This document shows, one piece after another, positions 50,501 through 61,260 of a stretch of DNA of 64,000 nucleotides. Source of the DNA: Gnetum montanum (Eukaryota; Streptophyta; Gnetopsida; Gnetales; Gnetaceae); contig MNCI01000125.1 of the NCBI GenBank assembly GCA_015680685.1, forward strand, positions 57,892 through 121,891, in the 5' to 3' direction. Position 1 is the stretch's first letter; the number at the start of each line of letters is the position of its first letter. The position numbers were made by a program, and so were the translations under genes. The notes under the pieces are model-generated. The model searched no databases. It worked only from the letters and a program-made list of their open reading frames with translations, and was not told where the DNA came from.

Positions 50501-50739
50501 TTCTTTTGTAACTTTTTCATTTTATGGTGTTTATGTATTTTTAAGTTTTATATGTAAACTAACTACTAAAAGCAACTAAATGAAAATGTAAACTTAGTGC
50601 AATGCACAAATAGAGAAAATGCATAAAGAAAGGAATAATGCAAAAGATGCAGACAACCAAGCTCATGTAAAATACAAAAAAAAATGTAAACAAGCAAAGT
50701 GTGCAAAATTGGGGCAGGCAAGAACCTAATGCCTATTAG

Positions 50740-51640
50740 ACCAAGGGGATACCTTAGTCACATAGTTGTTTCCAAATTTTGTGTGGGTTAGGAGGTGTGT
50801 AGGGTTTGGAGGGTGCAATATGGTATTTTCTCTAAACTTTGTCAACTATGTTAAAGGGAAATTCTACCCACAAAGTGTCTTCTGAAGGATCAGGGGCTTT
50901 TGTTGGCTCTTCGAGTTAGTTTGCTTCACATTTTTCACCTTCGTCCTTTATGGGAGGAATGTTATCGAGGAACTCCACCTCTAACCCTTACTCAACATTA
51001 ATGTTGCTAATGATTAAAGGGGCTACATTTTCACCATGTATGATAACCTCTCCACCTTTGTATAGGAGGTGGATCTCCTAATGGATTGGGGAAGAGACAA
51101 TCTACAATTGGGCTAACCAGGGCCTACCCAAGATTAGGTTGAAACCTGGCATCTCTTCAACCACTATGAATTTGGCCGTGGTGGGGTATTACTCCTCTAC
51201 TACAAAGGCTATTGTGATAGTTTCCTGTACAAAAACAAGAGATCCATTGAAGGATTTCAAGTAGGTTTTCTTTGTTAATTGAATTTGGTCAGTAAAACTA
51301 AGCTTGTTAATGAGTGTGTATGGGATGACATTGGTTGCCAACTTGTCATCGACATGCACCCTTTGAATTTTTCATTCCCCCATGTAGATGGTAATGAATA
51401 TCAACACAGTAATGACTTAACCCTTCTTAGGATCCATCTTAATCATCTCATCACAAAATCCTAGGGGCCTTGAACTTGATTCCTGCGAGGGAAGAGGCAA
51501 CATCATAGTGTGAATGGACTGTTCGTCCACTGGAATGTCCTCTGTAATGGAAATGAAAGTCAACATGCATACTAATGCTTCATAATGGGTGGAGGAAGTC
51601 ATTACCAAGTCATACAGGCTGCTTAACCTATGCTAATGCA
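50740..51640 (-). pseudogene. Family B protease region, minus-strand copy
   Basis: 51608-51417 reads THYEALVCMLTFISITEDIPVDEQSIHTMMLP, matching the plus-strand copy at 57205-57330. The protease part follows to about 50900, then a WVEFPFNIVD-like end shared with 57945. TAG codons break it. At about 50746 the minus strand has AAG/GTATCC, a possible 5' splice site that would pair with the acceptor before RT at about 36810; in the plus copy the same place reads AGGGCATTC. Confidence 0.65.
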
Positions 51641-51699
51641 TCAAGGAAGTCTTTGCCATGATCTACCACTTTGTTGTTGGTGGCCTTCATCTTCTTCAT

Positions 51700-53340
51700 T
51701 CATCCTAAGAGATAAATCTCTCATGGAGTGGATTTGAGCCTTGCTTGTTTTGTTTACTTTTGAGCCTCAATGCTTCATTTTTGGCTACTCGATTATTTTA
51801 GAGCCTCTGTGCTCCTTGGTTGACTACTTTTTGTTGCCTATTCAACTGGTTGGACCATTATTATGGAGGACAAGGGAATAGGACTTGGTGGACCTAATGT
51901 CCTTTACTCCTGGTGTTGCCTAAGCATTTGATTAGTGAGGTGCTCGTTGGGCCTCCTAGTTTGCCATCTCATTTGCTTGTTGGTGTTCCTTGCAAGTTGG
52001 GATCATGGTCAAGCAAGGACCAATGCATTACCCACCATCAGGCTTCCAACAAGTGGGGGGCCTGCATGCTATGACATCCTCATGACGATTGCAACTATAA
52101 CGTGCTATTGGGCCCTGATCACAAAGGGTGTTATGGGCACCTAAGGTGATGCTCTTATGAAAAAAGGGGTTCTTAAACTAGCTGGTGTTGAGGAGGCCCT
52201 AGTGTTACTAGAAGGCACATGAACCACGAATGGCTCTTGTTTTGATTTTGCATTGTCATCAATGTTGATGGCATTGATGATGTACCCTACACTGCCTACA
52301 TTAATTAGGTCCTTGTAAACCCTCATTGACTAGTTCTAGTGGAGCATCAGGTTGGTAGCATCAAGGACCAACTCACTCTTGTTAATCATGCATTAGGTGT
52401 CATCATACAAAGCCATGCAAAAGTCTATGTCATGACCTTGTAGTTGGTGATACTAGCACTAAATTGGTATCATGGACACTAAATTTAGTGTATGATACCA
52501 ATTTAGTGCACCATGGACATAACACTTGGACCCCACAATGTGTTCATGGATTGGGCCATTGTAAGGGGTGCCAGCATGATAGTTGATATGAATGACACCC
52601 GAGTCAAGTATAACAAGCAAGAAATGTGCATGGTGTGTACTTAAGGTTGCATAGGTGCATTGGTTATTGCTATGGAAGGTTGGACAACCTAAATAGGTCT
52701 AATGGGCTAAATAGGCTGAATAGGTTGTGAAGGCTATGTAGAGATGGTAAAAGCAACACTAAAGGAAAGAATAAAAGGTGGAGCTACATCTTGGTGTGCC
52801 TATGGCATCTGTTGGGTTACCACCACAGGTGTTGACCTGGGCAGTGATGCTAGGCAGTGGGGACATTAGAGGAATGAAAGTAGAGGCTATTTACTAGAAT
52901 GAGGCATGGAATGGGTTCTCATGCTTAGATTGAGTCTCAAACTCTTTCAACTTCTCTTGGAGGGGCTCCTCATTGTCCATTCCTTCCTCACGGCTCATGT
53001 TGCAGACAAGGTTGTCCAACATCCACTAGTAATCTTTTGTGAGTGGGACATAGTCAAAATCAGAGGGGAGCCATTCCATCTTATTTTGATACATGATATT
53101 ATAACTATGTTTGGCTTTCATTTCTTGGTAGTCTAAAGGCAAACCCATCTGGAGTTTTGTAGAAATAAAGTGATACTGCTCATCATTGAGCACCATGACC
53201 TCAGGAGGTAGGTTGCGTTGCCTAAGAGATTACCTTTGTACTAGGAAAGGACCCTCAGCCCTAGGAAGGTTAATCTATATTTCCTACTGAACAAGTTAAA
53301 CAACAATCACACTTGGGATGGAGGTCAAATGTTGTTTGGG
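51700..53340 (-). pseudogene. Family B gag, minus-strand copy
   Basis: Coding scraps in order: an N-terminal part near 53330-53000 (DYWWMLDNLVCN, then EEPLQEKLKEFE) and a C-terminal part at about 52450-52141 (ELVLDATNLML, SMRVYKDLINVGSVGYI, VPSSNTRASSTP). The last blocks match the plus-strand copy at 56430-56560 (GELVLDAINLVC, SMRVYKDLLNMSSVGYI). Heavy stop and frameshift decay. No zinc knuckle could be recognised. Confidence 0.55.
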
Positions 53341-53479
53341 ATTCATGATGCATGGGAGAATGCCAAGATTTGCTTATGAAAAATAGGAAGAAAAAGGGCT
53401 AAGTGCTAAAATGCAGAAAAAGGGCTAAGTATGCAACTATTGAGAAAACAACTAAGTGTAAAAATGGAAGATAATAGCT

Positions 53480-53743
53480 AACTATAAATTACTAAAAAAA
53501 TGCTAACTTTGGGACTATCCTTAGAGCTTAGTATGCTCACTACATTAGAGCTAACTACACTCTGTCAAGAACCTAGAATATGGTTAAGTGCAAGTTATGA
53601 ACTTTGGTGTTGCTTAACAGGGTTACAAGGGAACCAACAATGGGGTCCACTCCACACCAATGGTTTAGAGAGCACACAAGGTAATAACCAAGGGATGGTC
53701 AAAGAAGGAAATGGTGAAGGCCCTCCTTCTAACGCTAAAAAAC
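53480..53743 (-). other. Family B leader and primer binding site (minus strand)
   Basis: Directly after the LTR end (53744) the minus strand reads TTTTTTAGCGTTAGAAGGAG, the same decayed primer site as at 29362, then a leader with TGGACCCCATTGTTGGTTCCC, also present in plus orientation at 54930. Confidence 0.7.
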
Positions 53744-54924
53744 TGTAGTGACCAAAAATGTTAAAGGTTTGAATAGGACATTGAGAGGTCCTCAGTTGCA
53801 TAGTCTTAACCTTGCTTCTGCATGAGGGCTTACTTGGAATAAAGACAAGGCACCTAGAACAGTCTTGTCAATTAAACTAGGACTTACAATTGTTATAAAA
53901 TAATGAGTGTTAAAGGGGATGTGGTGTTTTGCAATGTCTATGGTGTTCATAGATGTGAGCGTAGTAGGGATTTCAAACATGAGAATAAAGGTGAAAATGC
54001 ATGAATACATGCTTAAATAGTGCAAAATGCAAGTAAAATGCTAAAAATGTAAAAAAAAAATGTGATAAATGCATAGAATGTGAGAAAGAGAGAAAAGAAC
54101 CACCCTAAATAGGGAAGCATAGTCAATTGCAAAGGAAATTTTAGAAGGTACTTAATGTATAATAGGTGGAGTAGGCGAACATAGTCATAGTATCAAAATG
54201 TCTAGCTATGAAGAACTAACATTCTCCATGGAGTCTGAGCTTGGAAAGTTGGCTACCATGATGTCCCACAAGTTGTGGTGGTGTACAATGTGTTGGAAGG
54301 TGTACAACGATGTCATAGTGATGTCCCAAATTTTGTTAAGTTTCTAAGGATGCTTGGGTGTAAGAGTGTCAATGCCAAAATGCCAACTGCTAAATGAAAA
54401 TGCCAACCCCTAAAATGTGAAGTGTAGGGGTATTTATAGGGTTAGGGTTAGTGTGAATCATAGATCAAGCAACACATAGTAGAGAGGTAGTTGGAACTAT
54501 GCTAGCCCTTGACTATGCATCCACTGAAGCAAAATGGTGTTCTACTGGTGTGCTCTAATGTACTTTGTGAGATTGCCAGACTATGACTATGCTACAAAGA
54601 CTATAAATGAAAATGCCAGATAAATCGCAAAGTACCTAAAAAAGTGCAAAAAAATGAAATTTGGAGACTACACTTTGGGACTATTTTGGCCACTCTTTCG
54701 AGTGGTGTCAAGCATAGGTACAATTTTAGGGGTGAATGGGGGGTGCAAATGAAATGCAAGTTGCTAATCTTGCTTGTCAAAAAACTTTTAGAGCTAAGAT
54801 GTAGGTTGATGCTAGGTTATGGAAGCTTTTGGAGGTAGTTTTGGTAGACTATGTTCACTATGCTCTAGAGAATAGCCCAAGGAGTTAGGAAAATCATACT
54901 AGAAAATGATGCTCTATGCGGGCT
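53744..54924 (-). repeat. Family B LTR, 5' side truncated
   Basis: TGTAGTGACC at the left; it follows 29521-30670 block by block, including the promoter-like TATAAATA at 54431-54438 and CTATGCTCTAGAG at about 54858. It stops at GATGCTCTATG.GGGCTA (54924), where the 29521 copy continues another 560 bp. The join to a plus-strand leader at 54925 is a rearrangement breakpoint. Confidence 0.75.
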
Positions 54925-55148
54925 AGTGTAAACTGGACCCCATTGTCAGTTCCCTTGGAACGCTATTTGACAAACCCTAGAACATACATCTTACACTTAG
55001 TCAAACTTTGGGTGCTCAGGAGAGTGTAGCTAGCTCTCAACATATAGACTGTAATTGGCTCTTAGGGTAGTGAGTGTAGTCCCAGAGTTAGCCATTTTTA
55101 GTAGCTTCTGAAGTTAGCCCCCTTCCTAGTGACCCAACCCACAAATGC

Positions 55149-56900
55149 ATGGTGGGCCTCAATCGTCATGCCCATGGCACAACCCATAAAACAAGCATCA
55201 CGTATGGTCTCAAAACCTACAACCAGTTTGTGGACCATGCAAGTAGCATAGTGGACAGCACAACCAATGCAACCCACTACAACCTCCTTGAGCTTGGATC
55301 AAGCATTCCAACTCAACCACACTTTGACAGAGAAGGTCAAGTGGCTTAAGGCTGCCTCCTTAGAAATGGTACATGTGATGGATTTCTACCAAGATGATGT
55401 GATTAGTCTTGTAATTCTACCACTCACATTGCCTATTGGGGTCCCACTCTCCCAATTCACCAAATACAATAGTGAAGAGGATCCTAATGTAGACCTAGTA
55501 ATCTTTTAGTCTAAATGCCTTCTATTGCAAGCATGGGTAGATGCCATTATCCATGTGTTTGCCATGTCCTTGATTGGTAAGGCACTGGATTGGTACTGTG
55601 TGCTTCCCAGGGCCTCCATTTCCTCTTTGGAGGATTTGCTTAACCAATTTTCATGTGCTTCAAGTTATAACTTGAAGCTCGAGGTGATCCTAGACTAGCT
55701 AATGTAGATCAAGTAGGGCCACTTCAAGCCCATGCAAAAATTTCTACAACACTAGAGTGTATTGCTCAAAAAAATCCATGAGCCCATTATCAAAATGCAC
55801 CTGTTGACAATTTTCAATGGTGTAGTGAATAACTTTATTAAGTCAAAGCTATATTACCTAGCCTTGCAATCCTTAAGCTAAGAATTTGCTCAAACCAAGA
55901 GCATTCAAGATGCAATGGAGGCCATCAAGGACCTAAGCTATGTGGCCTATAAGAATTTTCATGTCAAAAAGGATAAGGATGAGGGAAAACAAGCAAAAAC
56001 TATGGCAACAATGGCCAATGAGGCCAAGCCTACCAATGCTAAACCAATCGCCAAGCCACCCAAGGCCCTAGCCAACAACAAGGGTCCTAGCCCTAGCATT
56101 GCAACAATCAACCTGCTTGCAACATCGGTGGCTACGGGGTAAGTTGCCCCAAGGCCAAAATTTGAGCACAAGGACCACTCAAAGTAGCTATCAGAACTCT
56201 TGGAACAATTGCTTAAGGTTGGAAGAATTTAGTACAAGCAAATGTCTAAGGAGGCTCATAATAGGCATGATTGATATTGAAAACTCCTTAGGAATCCCTT
56301 GGCTTCATCACCAAATGGGCCTTTGGTCCCATAACATTTTAGGCTAGATTAATTTTGCCACTATCATCAATTTCTTGGACATGATATAGACTTCTACATG
56401 GCTCTACAAGATGACATTCAATGCATGATTGATCAGGGCGAGCTAGTTCTTGATGCCATCAACCTTGTTTGCACCCAAAACCAATCGATGAGGGTCTACA
56501 AGGATCTTCTAAACATGAGTAGTGTAGGGTACATACTATCAACATTATCAACATTTATAACAACTAAGAATTGACGTAGGAGCCATTTGTGGTTCATGTG
56601 CCCTTTGGCAATGCTGGGGCCCCCCCTCATGCCCACTAGTTCAAGGATCCATTTTGTTATCAAAGCATCACCTCGGGCACCCACAAGATCCTTTGTGGTT
56701 AGGGTCTTACAACACATTGTAGTAGCAACAACCTAGTCATTATTTATTGTCAGGATGCCACAATGTGTAGACTCCTCACCTGCTCGGAGTCTAATGGTGG
56801 GCCATGCATCAACCCCTACAAGTCCAAGGGATCATCTTATGTGCAACGCTGGTAAAATGTCAAGGTGGTAACCTAGGAGGCATAACAAGTGCCTCGTAAA
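55149..56900 (+). pseudogene. Family B gag, plus-strand copy
   Basis: N-terminal part 55149-55509, with a frame change near 55330. The gag core follows: FTKYNSEEDPNVDLVIF at 55457-55506, then, after a TAG, AWVDAIIHVFAMSLIGKALDWYCVLPRASISSLEDLLNQFSC, the retrotransposon gag signature (55530-55660). Downstream LEVILD, LM and IK are separated by TAG codons where Gln is usual. A Lys/Ala/Pro-rich tail (55915-56142) follows, then the piece shared with the minus copy (56430-56560). Packaging protein, now dead. Confidence 0.75.
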
Positions 56901-57059
56901 CAAAATGCTTAGGCAACACCAAGAGTAAAGAGAGTTAGGCCCACTAAAGCCAGTCCCCTTGTCCTTCATCCCCATGGCCAAATCAACCATAAAGGCCACT
57001 ACAAGGAATCAACAACTGAGCACTTTGGCTCCTAGATAAGCAAGGCAAGGTAAGCCTAA

Positions 57060-58050
57060 ATCTCCTTCACAAGAGATTCATCTCTTAGGCTACATGGAGG
57101 AGGTGAAGGCCAACAATGCAGATAGTAGCAAATATTTCCTAGATGCATTGGTCCAAGTGAAATAGGCTTTAAAGCAAAAGAATACAATGTTAAGTTTGTA
57201 TGACCTATTCATGACCTTCTCCACCCATTGCAAAGCATTGGTCCATATGTTAACCTCCATCCTTATTACAGAGGAAATCCTAGTAGATAAACAATCCATC
57301 CATACTGTGATGTTGCCCCCTACACCACAAGAAGAGAGTTCAATGCTCCTAGCATTACACGATGAGGTGATCAAGGTTGACCTTGAGAAGGATAAGGTCA
57401 TTACTCTGTCAATGCTTATCACCATTCATGTTGGGCAATGTAGATTCTGCAAGGTACATGTCGATGATGGGGTGACAATGAATGCCATCCCATATACCAT
57501 CATTGACAAGCTAGGTCTTGTCTATCAAATTAAACCCATGAAGATAATGTGCCTAAAGTCCTTCAATGGATCACACATTGTCATAAGGGAAATGATCATG
57601 ATATCATTCATGGTAAGGGAATAATTCCCCATCATTGTAGAGTTCATTGTCATTAAGGAGATGTTGGTCTTCAACCTAGTCTTGGGTAGGCCTTGGCTAG
57701 CCCAACTATGGGCCATCTTCTCTCCTATTCACTAAGAAATCAACCTTCCATACAAAGGTGATGAGGTTATCATTTATGGTGACAATGCAACCTCTTTGGC
57801 CATCAATAATATAGATAAGGAACGAGGGTCAAAGGTGGAGTTCCCTAATGACACACCTTCCATAAAGGACAAGGTTGAAACATGTGAGGTAGACCAACCA
57901 AAAGAGCCAAAGGGAGCTAAAAACCTCTCAAAGGATGCTTTCTGGGTAGAATTTCCCTTCAACATAGTTGATGAAGGTCAAGGTGAGTACCACAAAGTAC
58001 CATCCAGGCCCTACCCACCCCCTAACTTACACCAAGTTAGGAAGTAGTTG
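57060..58050 (+). pseudogene. Family B protease region, plus-strand copy
   Basis: 57187-57624 is open for 145 codons: HCKALVHMLTSILITEEI, then the retropepsin part CKVHVDDGVTMNAIPYTII (DDG in place of the DTG/DSG catalytic triad) and LKSFNGSH. After a TAA it continues FPIIVEF...NLVLGRPWLAQL, the second conserved motif. The linker at 57796-58047 contains WVEFPFNIVDEGQGEYH. No RT follows; the next feature is the array at 58330. Confidence 0.75.
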
Positions 58051-58329
58051 CACAACTAGGGCATTCCCTTAGTTCAACATGCACTAGGTGCCTACCTATC
58101 CCTTAGTTCTGCATACCCCACTTGCTTGTATTTTGTTTATGCATTTACATTTAGGTTGGTTGTTTGCATTTTGCATTGTTTTCTTTATTACACATTTATT
58201 TCTTTTATTTGTGCATTTTTTCTTAGTTTACATCCTTGCTTATTTAGTTTACTTTTTATTTGTTATTAGCTTATGTATGAAAAAATTAAAATACATAAAA
58301 ATCATAAAAACTAAAACTACAAAAATATG
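58051..58329 (+). other. T-rich region after protease, shared with the minus copy
   Basis: A T-rich stretch (TTGCATTTTGCATTG, TTTGTGCATTTTTTC) matching the reverse complement of 50560-50720. It would be the 5' part of the proposed protease-RT intron. Apparent hydrophobic frames are low complexity. Confidence 0.5.
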
Positions 58330-58560
58330 TGGCCCACCACAACCTAAAACTAGCAATCTTCCTTGCATCGCATGACCCAAAAAGGCCTTAAACTAGCACT
58401 ACAGCCTGCCATGGCCTAAAACTGGCAACACTTTTCCTTTCAACACATAGCTTGAGATGGCCTTAATCTACCACTGGGTTCTAGAATGGCCTTAAACTAC
58501 CAATACATAGCTTGAAATGGCCTTAAACTAGCATTGGGCTTGTGATGACCTAGTAACATT
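58330..58560. repeat. Tandem array (array 4), reverse complement of array 1 units
   Basis: About six units of the type CCATGGCCTAAAACTGGCAACA and GAAATGGCCTTAAACTAGCA. Confidence 0.85.
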
Positions 58561-58793
58561 ATCATTGCACAATCATAACCATCGCACAAGTCATAACTTA
58601 GCACATCAATCCATTACAACATTAGCATGGTAAACACATAGCAAATAATCACAAAATTCGTACACTCCATATAGCAAAATGTTCATTACATCTTACATCG
58701 ATAACTGTACATAGCATGAGCATCAACACCATGTAGCAAACAATACAACAAAAATGCAAAAATGCCCAATAGTAGGGCTACATTAGAACATTC

Positions 58794-59060
58794 TCAGTCA
58801 GTGTTACTAGGTGGGTCTGGATGCCCCTCTTCCCCCACATTACTACTAGGGCCTGCAGCATCACTTGGTGCTTGCTGCAACAATAACAAAATAGTAAACT
58901 AGTAAGAAATTGTAAAATAGGAAAAACACATGAAAAGCATAAAAACAACACAAAAAAAATAACCTAAGAGGCTTCTACATCAATCATATTTGGAGGTAAA
59001 TTATCAAGGTCCTTGTTGGCACATTTGGCCATTTCATGGAACAGTAAGACTCATCCTAAA
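58794..59060 (-). pseudogene. ORF-X 3' end, inverted copy
   Basis: Last exon 58794-58874 (QAPSDAAGPSSNVGEEGHPDP, stop TGA), intron 58875-58963 (GTTATT...TTGCAG), previous exon from 58964 (CANKDLDNLPPNMIDVEAS). The plus copy reads LDRMALDMVDVGPS before its intron and ALGDAVGPNNMMEEEEPLPPP after it, the same intron position and phase. Both copies have TAG as the last codon before the intron. Confidence 0.7.
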
Positions 59061-60780
59061 CATTATTGTAAGAGTGGGAGAGTGTAAATGTGTTATTTCA
59101 TACCATTGGTATGGGATCTAGGGGTGACAACTGAACTTGGGTCTATCCTCAAAAAGATGAGTGGATTGGGGTTATAAATGAGGCCAGAAGTACTAGCATC
59201 AATTTGTAGAAATACCTCTCATTCAATGTTGTAATTTCCTACCTTCCTAATTGTTGGCACATTTAGGCCATTTAATGGAGCAATGAAGGTCATTACTAAG
59301 AAAAATTTGAATCAACATGAAGGTTAGAAATTTTCTCTATGGAAAATAAGATTCATAAGCATGCAAATATAATTATGATGTGCTTTCACATGATTGAGTG
59401 CATAAGAAACTATTACTATCGTGATGTTGTCCAAAATATTTAGAGCATGGAAAATAATGTTGGCTGGGTGTCCATTATGATAGGGAAAAAAAGCGGTTTC
59501 CATCCTTGGAGAACATTTCATGGGTGTCCATTATTGCTTACTCCATAATTGATTTAGGACTTAGCATGTCAAAAGCAGGGGTGACCCAAAATGATGTATT
59601 GATGGGGAAAACAAAGAATACTAGGAACAATAATGTTAAATCAGCTACTACACATAATAGTCCAAAAAAGTTAAAAAAAAGGGATACTGTGATTTTTAAA
59701 CAGAGGTGAAATAGATACTGCAACAACTTTTGAGTCTTTCAAAGAGGCAGTGATAAGGTTTGGAGGAATAGTTAATTGAAAACAGTAGAAAATTTTGAAT
59801 ATGGAGAAACATCAATTTGTTGAGGCAGAGCTTCAAAGAATACAAAAGGAACTCCCAGAGCTAAAGAAGCAGCTTGATTCCACATAGTATGAAAAGGAAA
59901 AAGCACAATAGGAGCAATTGCAACAATAGATGATTTTTTGATGGATAGTAACATGCATGATTATGATTGGCTTTTGACTCCTCCCAGCAGTCCACCCTCC
60001 TACGATAATGTTGCCAGAATAGCAGCCATATATTCTCCAGCCAGGCATTGGTGTAGAAAGTTAGTTGAATCAGCAATCGTCTATGTCTCTCTGCCTCTTG
60101 TGTGAACCTTACCTGGGTCATCAAGTAGCAGCAATAGAGGAGCAATTATTCCTTATTTGCATCAGAATGCAAACTCAAGCCGTAGCTACTTCCAGGATTC
60201 TAGCCATGGTAAGGAGAACATCCCCATCATGAAATTGAAAATAGTGGCCGGATTATCCATAGAGCTGCCTTCCAATTTGAGAACCTCAGCACCATCGGAG
60301 CGTTCATCGTTTGCCAAAAAGTACAACCTTCAATGTCTGCAGTTTCTACAACACCTGTTGCAGAATCCACCTCGAAATCTTGCCTATGGTGTTGTGAGGG
60401 TTTTGACAAGAAATTTGTATGATGTCGACATTTTATTGGATGACGCGATCCTCTTTTGGCACCAGACGCGTGAGACAGTGCCTAGGGTTTGATCCTGACG
60501 AAACCCTCCATCATCGTATGCGTTACTTACCTTCCTATGCACTGAAAGAGGGATCTCTTGTAGCAGTGGCAGCTACACCTGTGTTTATTGAGCATTTCTA
60601 GAGCGCTAAGCACGCACGTGTGAGTCAGGGCCAAGGCCTTGCTCCACAGTGCGTGGGCGGAGGACAAGGAAGCCAGTAGTAACGTGATGATGAAAGGTAC
60701 AATGCGTCAAGGCCTTGTTTTGCAGTGGCAGGTGGTGATAGGCAGGAAGCAAATCATGGAATCATGTTTTGAATAACGCT
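59061..60780 (+). other. Unresolved coding-like scraps
   Basis: Plus-strand scraps without known domain: 59506-59709 (Lys/Asn-rich); a helical piece near 59795 (FVEAELQRIQKELPELKKQL); 59941-60100 (DYDWLLTPPSSPPS, resembling the DYDWLLTPPGTP motif of some plant Pro/Ser-rich proteins); 60157-60492 (111 codons, FLQHLLQNPPRNLAYGVVRVL). Frames are broken by stops. It could be a decayed host gene or several captured fragments; I cannot tell. Confidence 0.3.
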
Positions 60781-60839
60781 GCTGATTCCAAAGTCCTTTA
60801 GCCTACCTTTTGATTTTCTTCGAATAAGAATGCCTTGTT

Positions 60840-61000
60840 TGCAGATAATTTATTCCATCCATTATCCTGTGAAGGCACCATTGATTTGGATAAAATAGAT
60901 GATTCTATTGAACGTGCAGGTCTAGAAGTTTAGATTCATGAGTTTGGGCAAGTGCCACAACAACTTTTCCAAGATCCACATCCTATTCGGCTTCCTTCCA
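60840..61000 (+). pseudogene. BEACH-domain fragment (one exon)
   Basis: After a splice-acceptor-like TTGTTTGCAG (60835-60844) the frame reads DNLFHPLSCEGTIDLDKIDD, then IERAGLEV, a TAG at 60931-60933, and IHEFGQVPQQLFQDPHP. This is the C-terminal part of a BEACH domain, whose family pattern is N.F..LTYEG.VD...I.D and then FGQTP.QLF..PHP. BEACH proteins act in membrane trafficking. The TAG sits where Gln is likely. The frame stays open to 61260 with a non-BEACH tail. No other BEACH exons were seen nearby, so it is an isolated fragment. Confidence 0.65.
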
Positions 61001-61260
61001 AACTGGATGCAGGAGATCTTCATGCTTCATTGATGCAAATTAATCTGAGAGAATTGATATACCGATTAATTGAAGCTTCATTCCAAACAAAAACAAGAAA
61101 TACTAATGGAGATCTTGATTTGATTGAAAATTTGGGAATTGAAAGTTCTTGTAATAAAATTTTTGAAGGAGATCAAGATTTGGAAAGAACTATAAAGAGT
61201 GATGTGACAGAGCTTAATCATATAGAATATTTCACCTATAAATATTTAAACCTATGGTAA

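Larger units (their letters stand above)
29521..54924 (-). mobile_element. Giant Ty3/gypsy element (family B, Tat/Ogre-like), about 25 kb with a nested insertion
   Basis: On the minus strand: 5' LTR (54924-53744, its 5' side cut), PBS, leader, gag, protease, a long interval, RT, RNase H, integrase, a tandem array, and 3' LTR (31237-29521). Without the 7.3-kb nested element C it is about 18 kb, the size range of Ogre elements. Ogre elements also have an intron between protease and RT and arrays in the 3' untranslated region. Here the interval holds arrays and an opposite-strand gene. That all parts belong to one insertion is inferred from order and strand: the two LTRs differ strongly (roughly a fifth of positions by eye) and no target duplication was found. 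The alternative is two related elements side by side. Confidence 0.5.
54925..59060 (+). mobile_element. Second, inverted family B block: leader, gag, protease, array, ORF-X end
   Basis: In order: leader (54925-55110), gag (55149-56900), protease (57060-58050), array (58330-58560), and the last exons of ORF-X on the opposite strand (59060-58794). This is the mirror of 53743-49800. The shared order shows the protease-array-antisense gene arrangement belongs to the family and was not created at one site. Its own LTR is missing at the left. Confidence 0.7.

Noticed and set aside
29362-55110. Reading 29362-29520 and 54925-55110 as two halves of one leader split by the giant element
   Set aside because: Both stretches seem to contain the same leader segment (CCCTTGTA/CCCTTGGA part), so they overlap instead of adjoining; only a 5-bp overlap would be expected.
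58088-58375. Hydrophobic 95-codon frame
   Set aside because: T-rich non-coding sequence shared with the minus copy at 50560-50720; the frame is not conserved there.
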